Source of the DNA: Stieleria sp. JC731
GTDB taxonomy: Bacteria > Planctomycetota > Planctomycetia > Pirellulales > Pirellulaceae
Length of the DNA stretch: 64,000 nt
Assembly: GCF_020966635.1 (NCBI RefSeq)
Contig: NZ_JAJKFQ010000002.1
Location: forward strand, 682,001-746,000
Direction of reading: 5' to 3'
The notes below the pieces were generated by a model. It made no database searches. It saw only the letters and a program-made list of their open reading frames with translations, and was not told the DNA's origin. Positions 53,853 through 61,722 of this stretch are shown here, one piece after another. The translations under genes were made by a program, and so were the position numbers. Positions within the stretch are counted from its first letter, which is position 1. Each line of letters opens with the position of its first letter.

Positions 53853-53897
53853 GTGGAGGGAGCCAATGTGAAGGGAGACAATGTGAAGGGAGACAAT
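53838..53897 (+). repeat. 15-nt tandem repeat, four units
   Basis: Units: GTGAAGGGCGACAAT (53838), GTGGAGGGAGCCAAT (53853), and GTGAAGGGAGACAAT twice (53868 and 53883). The array grows out of the 3' end of the dispersed repeat, between the peptidase start and the LRR gene end. Confidence 0.92.
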
Positions 53898-53914
53898 AGA
53901 ACAGCAACACTCTG

Positions 53915-54679
53915 CTAGTGCTGATGATCACCAGCAGCCGCGTCCCCTCGGTCGAGATGATGCTGATCGACATGAACATGAACCTTCGGGCGGTTCTCTA
54001 CAAACCAATCCCAGCCGCGACCGGTAACGCTCGCATCGTCAAGGTACAGCGATGTGAGACGAGGCAGTGATGCGATCGACCGCAATCCCTGATCATCGAC
54101 CGGAACCCCGATCAGGTGCAATGATCGCAACCCCTCCAGCTCGGAAACCGCTTCAGCAACATCAGCCCCTAGCGAGTCACCGCCCAGACGCAGGTTCCTT
54201 AGCGACGGCATCTGCGAAAGCTGCTGAACTCCCTCCGCTGTCGCAGCACATTGCGGTAGATTCAGAATCTGCAATTTAGGGTGCTTTGCCAACTGTTGCA
54301 GCCCTTGGTCACTGATTGGCGACTCGCGGAGCCGCAGATGAACCAAGCTTGGCAATTGCGAAATCGCTGCGATCGACTGATCGCTCACAACGCCTCGATC
54401 AACGATCAGTGTCTTCAGCCAATCATCGTCGTCACGAAGCGCAGCCAGGTCTTGATCGCTGATCTCTGTGGTCAGCAATGCAATCTTGCTCGTCTGGCCG
54501 GCGCGGCCGGCGCGAAGCTGCTCGTCATACGAAGCCTCCACACCTGGCGCGGGATCCGCCTCCGGCTCTGATGCCGCTTCTCGATTGCAAGCAACGCAGA
54601 AAAGTAGAACGACGCACAGCAGAGCGAGGGAAGACATCCTTTGCGGAATCAGACGGCACTCAAACCATCCTCGCTGCAT
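53915..54679 (-). CDS. Leucine-rich repeat lipoprotein
   Basis: A 254-aa protein. The signal peptide MSSLALLCVVLLFCVAC ends in a lipobox (FCVAC), so the Cys would be lipidated. LRR units follow: LVHLRLRESPISDQGLQQLA, LQILNLPQCAATAEGVQQLS, LRNLRLGGDSLGADVAEAV, and LTSLYLDDASVTGRGWDWFV. The C-terminus is His-rich (HVHVDQHHLDRGD). The start is uncertain between 54679 and 54637; the frame extends to 54961 without conserved sequence. Function unknown. Confidence 0.8.
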   Translation of the reverse strand: MQRGWFECRLIPQRMSSLALLCVVLLFCVACNREAASEPEADPAPGVEASYDEQLRAGRAGQTSKIALLTTEISDQDLAALRDDDDWLKTLIVDRGVVSDQSIAAISQLPSLVHLRLRESPISDQGLQQLAKHPKLQILNLPQCAATAEGVQQLSQMPSLRNLRLGGDSLGADVAEAVSELEGLRSLHLIGVPVDDQGLRSIASLPRLTSLYLDDASVTGRGWDWFVENRPKVHVHVDQHHLDRGDAAAGDHQH

Positions 54680-55425
54680 TTTCAGTCCTCGCATTGGTGC
54701 ACCATGCGTCGGAGGCAAAGGCTGTCGCTGACGCTTTCGAGCGCGAATGAAATTGATCGCTTGCATGAAACTTACTGAATTACTGAACCACAGCGTTGCG
54801 GCTGACTTAGGGTGGAGAACATGTGGTACCATGAGCGGCGATCGAAGAAACACTTGTGTCATTCCTCGACGAAGCCAACTTGACGCGTCCCCATTCACTG
54901 GAGCTCCTTGCGTCAAGCATTGCTGGTGTTTGTAGTGTCGGTGTGATCGACAACGCGGCATCGACCTCTTCGGATCGATGGATGTGACGATCTGTATCCC
55001 TAATGAGGCTAATTTACCGGAAGCATCATCGCCGAAGAAACCTATGCGAGCAAAGGACCCGAACGCCCCGCGTGCGGTGTCCCGATTCTTGCAGGGTCAT
55101 GCGTCAAAGCGATGAGAATGCTCAACACGACATCCCATGTGTGCGATAAGGCACGGGCAGTGGTGTACTGTCGTCATCGTTATGCCACAACACCGTGTTT
55201 ATCAACACCTTGGGTTGATTTTAAACGCTTCGTCAGTGCGGCAAAGCGTCACGAGTCCCATTCGATTTGCGGCGTTTCGCCGCTATGGTCTTGTTCAGCG
55301 AGAATGCCGCTCTAAAGTCGCGGCAACATTTGCTAAACATATTGTGTTCCAGTCACAGATAACGTCGGACGTGTTAGCCGTTCCCGTTTTATCTCTATTC
55401 CCGCCAAACAGATTAGATCGTTGCG
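54680..55425. other. Gene-free region upstream of the cbb3 oxidase cluster
   Basis: No coding ORF is apparent. ATCAAC (55201-55206) and GTTGAT (55214-55219) form an inverted repeat; the arm order is opposite to an FNR/ANR box, so I do not call one. The ccoNO promoter should be in the last ~150 nt. Confidence 0.5.
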
Positions 55426-57843
55426 ATGGAAACCAGCGGTGCCATTACCTCGGACACTGAAGAAGCTCAAGCCGATTCCTCGATGGCATCAACTGCCCAT
55501 GGAGCGGGCGAGTTGGAGTCGTTCAGTTATGACGACGCGATCGTCCGCATGTTCGCGACAGCGACGATCGTTTGGGCTTTAGTCGGAACCCTCGCCGGCC
55601 TGATCGTGGCTGTGCTATTGGTCATGCCTAGCTTGACCGAAGGGATTCCCTACCTGACGTTTGCCCGATTGAGACCGCTGCATACCAACGCAGCCATCTT
55701 CGCGTTTGCGGGCAATGCGATTTTTGCCGCGGTGTATTACAGCACCCAACGTCTCTGCAAAGCACGGATGTGGAGCGATGTTCTTAGTCGGCTTCACTTC
55801 TGGGGTTGGCAGTTGATCATCGTGCTGGCCGCCGTGACGATTCCTTTCGGGATCACCCAAAGCCGCGAGTACGCTGAACTGGAATGGCCGATCGACTTGC
55901 TGATCGCAGTGGTCTGGTTGTTCATCTTCGGCGGCAACTTCTTGATGACATTGATCAAGCGACGCGAACGACACATGTACGTCGCATTGTGGTTTTACAT
56001 CGCGACGATCATCACGGTCGCGGTGCTGCACGTATTCAATAACTTGTGCATTCCTGCCGGATGGTTCAAAGGCTACAGCGTTTACGCGGGTGTTCAAGAC
56101 GCATTCATGCAGTGGTGGTACGGCCACAACGCGGTCGCGTTCTTCTTGACCACTCCGTTCTTGGGTTTGATGTATTACTTCTTGCCCAAAGCTGCCGACC
56201 GACCGGTCTTTAGCTACAAGCTGAGCATCATTCACTTTTGGTCACTGGTGTTTATCTACATCTGGGCCGGGCCTCACCACTTGCACTTCACCGCGCTGCC
56301 TGAATGGGCAAGCACCCTGGGGATGTTGTTCAGCGTGATGCTGTGGATGCCTAGCTGGGGCGGGATGATCAACGGCTTGTTGACCTTGCGAGGAGCGTGG
56401 CACAAAGTTGCCTCCGATCCGGTTTTGAAGTTCTTCGTGGTCGGTATCACTTTCTACGGCATGTCGACTTTCGAAGGCCCGATGTTGTCGGTGAAGTCCG
56501 TCAACGCACTGAGCCACTACACCGACTGGACGATCGCTCACGTTCACTCGGGTGCGTTGGGTTGGAATGGCTTCATGGCGTTCGGCATGCTGTACTGGCT
56601 GTTGCCACGAATTTATCAAACCAAGATTTGGAGCGATAAGCTGGTCAGCTTGCACTTCTGGACCGGCACCATCGGGATCCTGCTGTACATCATCCCGATT
56701 TACGCAGCCGGTTTGATGCAAGGCCTGATGTGGCGTGCGATGGATGAAACGGGCAACCTGATGTATCCCGATTTCGTCGAAACCGTTCAATCGATCGTCA
56801 TCCTGTGGTGGATGCGAGTCCTTGGTGGGATCCTGTATGTCAGCGGCGTTTGCATGCTGTGCTGGAACACCTTGATGACTTGGTTCGCACGCCCGGCGAC
56901 GTATGACGTCCCGGTCTACACCGCGCCAAAGCTGAGCAAGACCTACAGCGAACCGAAGCCTTCACGCGATACCGAATTTGATGAAGTCCCAATGTTGGAC
57001 CTGGGCCGGAACATGTCCACCTGGGCCAAGATGGGATGGCACCGCCGCTGGGAACGCTTGCCGGTGACCTTTACGGTCCTTGTCACGATCGCCGTCGTCG
57101 TAGCGACTTTGTTCGAAGCGGTTCCGACGTTCTTGATTCGATCGAATATCCCAACGATCGCAACCGTCGAACCCTACACACCGCTGGAGCTTTACGGACG
57201 ACACCTTTACGTCTCCGAAGGCTGCTACAACTGCCACTCGCAGATGATTCGCCCGATGGTTGCCGAAACCAAACGTTACGGCGAATACAGCAAGCCAGGT
57301 GAGTTCATTTATGACCGTCCGTTCCAATGGGGAAGCCGTCGTATCGGTCCCGACTTGGCACGTGAAGGCGGCCGCCAAAGTAGCTTCTGGCACTGGCGTC
57401 ACTTCGAAAACCCGATGGAAGTTTCCCCCGGTTCGGTGATGCCTAGCTACAAGCACCTGCTGCACAACGAGCTGAAATTTGATGCCATCGCCCCGCACGT
57501 GAAGGCCGCCTGGTACCTAGGCGCACCGTACGACGATGATGCACTGAACAACACCTCCGAAGTCGCTTACAAGCAGGCCGAACGGATTGCCGCGGAAATC
57601 GTGTCCCAGGGTGGCCCGGCCAATAAAATGGATCGTCAAGCGGTTGCCTTAATCGCTTACCTACAACGGATCGGTGTCGACTTGTTCAAAACGCCCGCTC
57701 CCGAAGCAACGGCTGAAAAGGCTGATGGCGAACAAGCTCCTGCCGATGGCGAAGCCGAAACACCTGAGGGCGACGAACAGACGACGGATGCGGAAGCAGA
57801 CGTCGCCGGCAACACCAGCGAGTCGAGTGCTTCGGCTGGCTGA
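55426..57843 (+). CDS. ccoNO: cbb3-type cytochrome c oxidase, fused subunits I and II (CcoNO)
   Basis: An 805-aa fusion. Residues ~35-480 are CcoN: 12 or more helices, with haem-copper ligand His in PLHTNAAIFAFAG, WWYGHNAVAFFLTTPFLGLM, AGPHHLHFTALPEW and the SHYTDWTIAHVHSGALGWNG segment. After a linker, residues ~555-770 are CcoO: one helix, then the haem site SEGCYNCHSQMIRPMVAE and RRIGPDLAREGGRQSSFWH. The C-terminus is an acidic/Ala-rich tail. It is the catalytic core of a high-affinity terminal oxidase that reduces O2 to water. Confidence 0.96.
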   Translation: METSGAITSDTEEAQADSSMASTAHGAGELESFSYDDAIVRMFATATIVWALVGTLAGLIVAVLLVMPSLTEGIPYLTFARLRPLHTNAAIFAFAGNAIFAAVYYSTQRLCKARMWSDVLSRLHFWGWQLIIVLAAVTIPFGITQSREYAELEWPIDLLIAVVWLFIFGGNFLMTLIKRRERHMYVALWFYIATIITVAVLHVFNNLCIPAGWFKGYSVYAGVQDAFMQWWYGHNAVAFFLTTPFLGLMYYFLPKAADRPVFSYKLSIIHFWSLVFIYIWAGPHHLHFTALPEWASTLGMLFSVMLWMPSWGGMINGLLTLRGAWHKVASDPVLKFFVVGITFYGMSTFEGPMLSVKSVNALSHYTDWTIAHVHSGALGWNGFMAFGMLYWLLPRIYQTKIWSDKLVSLHFWTGTIGILLYIIPIYAAGLMQGLMWRAMDETGNLMYPDFVETVQSIVILWWMRVLGGILYVSGVCMLCWNTLMTWFARPATYDVPVYTAPKLSKTYSEPKPSRDTEFDEVPMLDLGRNMSTWAKMGWHRRWERLPVTFTVLVTIAVVVATLFEAVPTFLIRSNIPTIATVEPYTPLELYGRHLYVSEGCYNCHSQMIRPMVAETKRYGEYSKPGEFIYDRPFQWGSRRIGPDLAREGGRQSSFWHWRHFENPMEVSPGSVMPSYKHLLHNELKFDAIAPHVKAAWYLGAPYDDDALNNTSEVAYKQAERIAAEIVSQGGPANKMDRQAVALIAYLQRIGVDLFKTPAPEATAEKADGEQAPADGEAETPEGDEQTTDAEADVAGNTSESSASAG

Positions 57844-57944
57844 TAGGGGCGACAAACCGATTTCATCGTCGAGTCGAACTGATCATGTCGTGGACATCAA
57901 CGCTGGTGTCCGATCGGTTCGCAGACTTTTGCAGCAAAATAACC

Positions 57945-58124
57945 ATGATTCGAGACTTAGTTTCCTACCTCGATTATTCGGTCTGTGCCGAGATCGCATT
58001 GGCGCTCTTTGTGGGAACGTTCGCGATGATTACCTTCGCGGCGTTGCGTCTGAGCAAAAACGCGACAGACCGTTTCGCTTCCATTCCGCTTAGCGATCAA
58101 CCCCAGGATCCCCGAAGTGAGTGA
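57945..58124 (+). CDS. ccoQ: CcoQ/FixQ-like cbb3 oxidase small subunit
   Basis: A 59-aa protein starting at ATG 57945 (MIRDLVSYLDYS); an ATG at 57885 is an alternative. One helix (CAEIALALFVGTFAMITFAA) is followed by a short polar tail. The position between ccoNO and ccoP and the size identify it; the sequence alone would not. Its stop lies 8 nt inside the ccoP reading frame. Confidence 0.75.
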   Translation: MIRDLVSYLDYSVCAEIALALFVGTFAMITFAALRLSKNATDRFASIPLSDQPQDPRSE

Positions 58125-58743
58125 CACACCGAAAACTGACCACGCCTATGATGGTATCGAAGAGTATGACAACCCTCTTCCCGGTTGGTGGAAGTGGTTG
58201 TTTATCGCCTCGATCGTCTTCAGCCCTTTCTACTGGGTGTTTTATCACAGCGGAACGAAAGGCCGTTCACTCGAAGACGCTTACAACGTTGCGTTGGCTG
58301 AAAACACCCGCTTGCAATTTGAAGAGATTGGCGAGCTAAAGCTTGATGGTCCGACGATCGCCAAGTTTATGGCCAAAGATAGTTGGGTGAAGGTTGGCGA
58401 GTCTGTCTTCCGTGCGAACTGTGTCTCTTGCCACGGACGCGACGGCGAAGGCAAAGTCGGCCCAAACCTGACCGACGACATGTACAAGAATGTTGCTCAG
58501 ATCGGTGACATCGGCAGCGTGATTGCCAATGGCGCCGGCAACGGTGCGATGCCCAAATGGTCCAACCGTTTGCACATCAATGAAATCGTTCTGGTTTCCG
58601 CCTACGTTGCCAAACTGCGGGGTACCAACGTCGAAGGACGACCTGCCGAAGGACGCCAGATCCCACCATGGCCGGCTCCCGAAGCGGATGAAGAAAGCGG
58701 CGAAGACCAAGCAGAAGAGGCAGATGCGGATCAGCCAGCGTAG
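58117..58743 (+). CDS. ccoP: cbb3-type cytochrome c oxidase subunit III (CcoP)
   Basis: A 208-aa protein. The N-terminal part has DHAYDGIEEYDNPLPGWWKW followed by a helix (FIASIVFSPFYWVFYHSG), as in CcoP. A single cytochrome c domain has CVSCHGRDGEGKVGPNLTD and the Met ligand near GAGNGAMPKWSNRLHINEI. Classical CcoP carries two haems; only one CxxCH is seen here. The start is GTG 58117, overlapping ccoQ by 8 nt. The C-terminal tail is acidic. Confidence 0.93.
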   Translation: MSDTPKTDHAYDGIEEYDNPLPGWWKWLFIASIVFSPFYWVFYHSGTKGRSLEDAYNVALAENTRLQFEEIGELKLDGPTIAKFMAKDSWVKVGESVFRANCVSCHGRDGEGKVGPNLTDDMYKNVAQIGDIGSVIANGAGNGAMPKWSNRLHINEIVLVSAYVAKLRGTNVEGRPAEGRQIPPWPAPEADEESGEDQAEEADADQPA

Positions 58744-58958
58744 CTTGATCATCCTTGATTGACACATCCGGTTGAAGCGTCAACCGGTTGTGTGGCAGGA
58801 CGAACAGGCTGCCGAATCAATCTGACCGTCAACCATTGCTGCCTTCAATCGGCAAGCAAACACCGGCGGCCTCGAATTGATTCCCTGTTGCTTGGGCATC
58901 CATTCAATCAACAACCTGCCAACCCAAGCCTTCCAGCATTGGTTGGCCAGCACGGTGA

Positions 58959-60371
58959 ATGACAATGACCACCCAGCCTGCCGAAAAAAACGACGCCTTA
59001 CTTGAGGCCCCTGAGCACGTTCTCAGTACGCTGGAACGTGACGGAAGTCGTCGTTGGCTGCGTCCAAAATTGGCAACCGGATACTGGTGGCAAAAACGCC
59101 GTGTGGTCGCCTATCTGTTGATGGTGATTTTTGTCGCCATCCCACACCTCAAAGTGAACGGCAAGCCGCTGATCCTGCTGGACATCGCGGCGCGTCAATT
59201 CACGATTCTTGGGCGAACCTTTCTGCCCACCGACACGCTGCTGTTAGCCCTGCTGATGCTAACCGTCTTTGTCAGCATTGTCCTGATGACGGCGGTTGCC
59301 GGACGAGTCTGGTGCGGATGGGCGTGCCCACAAACCGTTTATATGGAATTCCTCTTCCGTCCGATCGATCGGCTGTTCGAGGGAACCAAGGGTAAAGGCG
59401 GAAAGCCGCGTCGGGGTTTAAGCGGCGTGCTGCATGTTGCTCGCTTTGCAGTTTACTTTGTGTTGTGCGCGTTCTTGGCCCACACGTTTCTGGCTTACTT
59501 CGTTGGTGTCGAACGCTTGTCCGAATGGGTTCGCCGCTCACCGATCGAACACCCCATTCCGTTTTTTGTGATGGTGTTCACGGTCGGCCTAATGCTGTTT
59601 GACTTCATGTTCTTCCGCGAACAACTCTGTTTGATCGCGTGTCCCTATGGCCGCTTTCAATCGGTCATGCTGGACGAACAGTCGATGGTCGTTGCTTATG
59701 ATCACGTCCGTGGCGAGCCACGCAAAAAAGGCAAACACCGTGAAGACGAAAAGGTCGGCGACTGCGTCGATTGCAATCAATGTGTTGTCGTTTGCCCCAC
59801 CGGAATCGACATTCGCAAAGGGCTTCAAATGGAGTGCATCAACTGCACCCAATGTATTGACGCCTGTGATTCGGTCATGGAAAAGGTTGGCTCACCGACC
59901 GGACTGATCCGCTACAGCTCACAAGATTCGATCGCCGGCAAAGTCCGCCGTATGTTTCGTGCGCGAACAATCATTTACCCACTGATCTTGCTGGGACTTT
60001 TAACAGGACTGGTCTTTGCAATCTCGTCCAAGTCTGGTTTTGATTCACGCATCATCCGCCAAGGCGGTGCACCGTTCACATTGCTGCAAAGCTTGGACGT
60101 CTCCAATCAATTTCGCCTGCGGTTGGTCAACCGGACCGATGAAACACAAAGCTATTCGCTGTCGGCAGCTCCCGAGCTTGGGCTGGGCTTCGAAGTCATG
60201 GACCCTGACAAGATGACTTTGGAAGCTGGCGAATCACAATTGGTACCGATCAACATCACGTTTAAAAGTTCGCTGACACGCGGTGCAGGCCGCAAAGAAG
60301 TCACCGTGACGGTCAAAGACACCAGCGACAACCTGCGAGATCTCGAATTCTTTCTTTTGGGACCGAAGTAA
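58959..60371 (+). CDS. ccoG: Cytochrome oxidase accessory protein CcoG (FixG/RdxA)
   Basis: A 470-aa polyferredoxin-like membrane protein needed for cbb3 assembly, proposed to reduce copper for its insertion. Seen: VWCGWACPQTVYMEFLFRPI, two 4Fe-4S motifs GDCVDCNQCVVVCPTGIDI and MECINCTQCIDACDS, several helices, and a C-terminal Ig-like domain (~365-470). ATG 58959 is followed by another at 58965. Ends in TAATG shared with fixH. Confidence 0.95.
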   Translation: MTMTTQPAEKNDALLEAPEHVLSTLERDGSRRWLRPKLATGYWWQKRRVVAYLLMVIFVAIPHLKVNGKPLILLDIAARQFTILGRTFLPTDTLLLALLMLTVFVSIVLMTAVAGRVWCGWACPQTVYMEFLFRPIDRLFEGTKGKGGKPRRGLSGVLHVARFAVYFVLCAFLAHTFLAYFVGVERLSEWVRRSPIEHPIPFFVMVFTVGLMLFDFMFFREQLCLIACPYGRFQSVMLDEQSMVVAYDHVRGEPRKKGKHREDEKVGDCVDCNQCVVVCPTGIDIRKGLQMECINCTQCIDACDSVMEKVGSPTGLIRYSSQDSIAGKVRRMFRARTIIYPLILLGLLTGLVFAISSKSGFDSRIIRQGGAPFTLLQSLDVSNQFRLRLVNRTDETQSYSLSAAPELGLGFEVMDPDKMTLEAGESQLVPINITFKSSLTRGAGRKEVTVTVKDTSDNLRDLEFFLLGPK

Positions 60372-60916
60372 TGGACCGCACCGAAGGATCCAATAACAAA
60401 CCGACTGACATCCCACCCGCTGTCGCCGAAAAACGGGCGAAGCGATTTTGGATTTCGTTGGTTGTGTTCCTGTTTATCATCCAAAGCGTCATCATGGGCT
60501 CGGTGATTCACTTGGCCATCGGTGATCCCGCGTTTGCGGTGGTGCCCAACTACCACAGCGCGGCACTGAACTGGGACGAAACACGCAAGGCAGAACTGGC
60601 CAGCGAAAGACTGGGCTGGGAGGTCTCGCTAAATGCTTCCGACGTGGCGGACCAACGCGGCATGCGAGCCCTCGAAGTTACCGTCGATGACACCAAGTCC
60701 CAGCATCCGATTGATGACTTGGCGATCAAAGGCAAGCTTTACCATCACGCGCACGCCGACCAGCCCGTCGAAATCGAATTGAAAGCTGTAGGCGAAGGGC
60801 GATACCTCGTCCTCGCACCCGCTGGGATGGCTGGACTTTGGCAATTGGAACTGGCGATCGATGGCGGTCCGGAACCGATGACCAAGTCGATCACTTTCAA
60901 CGTCAAGGCAGGCTGA
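60371..60916 (+). CDS. fixH: FixH family cbb3 assembly protein
   Basis: A 181-aa protein with one N-terminal helix (WISLVVFLFIIQSVIMGSVI) and a periplasmic Ig-like domain. AFAVVPNYHSAALNWDETR, GKLYHHAHADQPVEIEL and MAGLWQLELAIDGG are FixH hallmarks. Its start overlaps the ccoG stop and its stop overlaps the next ATG by one base, so the cluster is tightly coupled. Confidence 0.9.
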   Translation: MDRTEGSNNKPTDIPPAVAEKRAKRFWISLVVFLFIIQSVIMGSVIHLAIGDPAFAVVPNYHSAALNWDETRKAELASERLGWEVSLNASDVADQRGMRALEVTVDDTKSQHPIDDLAIKGKLYHHAHADQPVEIELKAVGEGRYLVLAPAGMAGLWQLELAIDGGPEPMTKSITFNVKAG

Positions 60917-61701
60917 TGAGTTCGCTCTATGTGCTCGCGACCGCTGTCATCACGGCTAGTGTCATGGGCAGCATGCACTGCGTCGGGATGTGTGGCCCGC
61001 TGGCGATTTGGGCCAGTGGCAGTGGTGATCGTGCCGGCAAAAAGACCGTTGCGACATCAACCGCCCTTTATCACGCCGGGCGGCTAACAACATACGCGAT
61101 CGCTGGTGCACTGGCCGGCCTGATCGGCAGCTTGATCGACACCGGCGGAAACCTTGTCGGAATCCAAGTCGCCGCCGCACGATTCGTCGGAACCGCAATG
61201 GTTCTGATCGGCGTTTATAAATTGGTCAGTGTTTGTTGGCCCGCCTCGACATCCAAAGTCGTTTCGCCTTCGGCAGTCGGCAAAGTCTTGGTGAAACTCC
61301 GACCGTATGTTTTTCGCTTGCCGATCATCTGGCGCGGCTTCGCGACCGGTTTGCTAACGACCTTGCTGCCTTGTGGATGGCTGTATCTGTTCGCGCTGAT
61401 TGCCGCAGGAACCGGATCGCCGATTGGCGGAGCGGTGGTGATGTCTGCGTTTTGGCTCGGCAGCGTTCCTGCACTGACCGCATTGGTCGCCGGTGTGCGA
61501 GTGCTCTCTCAGCGGTATGCAAGAATGATCCCCGCAGCGGCAGCGTTGTTCCTGATCACGGCGGGGCTGTTCACCGCATCGGGCCGTGGCTTCGCCGGGT
61601 TCGATGGCTTTGACGAACTTGCCTCCGAAGGAACGTTGTTAGAGCAGGTCGAGCAAACGGATGAAAAGCTTCCGCCTTGCTGCCGTGTCGAACAACAGTA
61701 A
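60916..61701 (+). CDS. TauE/SafE-like membrane protein of cytochrome oxidase biogenesis
   Basis: A 261-aa protein with ~6 helices. MGSMHCVGMCGPLAIWASGS at the N-terminus carries the H-C-x2-M-C motif typical of the sulfite-exporter/HupE-DsbD-like family found in cco clusters; GLLTTLLPCGWLYLFALIAA is the second conserved proline-cysteine loop. The Cys/Met/His residues suggest copper handling, an inference. The start at 60916 is preferred over an upstream frame extension into fixH. Confidence 0.86.
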   Translation: MSSLYVLATAVITASVMGSMHCVGMCGPLAIWASGSGDRAGKKTVATSTALYHAGRLTTYAIAGALAGLIGSLIDTGGNLVGIQVAAARFVGTAMVLIGVYKLVSVCWPASTSKVVSPSAVGKVLVKLRPYVFRLPIIWRGFATGLLTTLLPCGWLYLFALIAAGTGSPIGGAVVMSAFWLGSVPALTALVAGVRVLSQRYARMIPAAAALFLITAGLFTASGRGFAGFDGFDELASEGTLLEQVEQTDEKLPPCCRVEQQ

Positions 61702-61722
61702 ATCGTTTCGCAGACTATCTCC

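Noticed and set aside
55201..55219. FNR/ANR box upstream of ccoNO
   Set aside because: The arms are ATCAAC...GTTGAT, the reverse order of TTGAT-N4-ATCAA, with a 7-nt loop; a plain inverted repeat.
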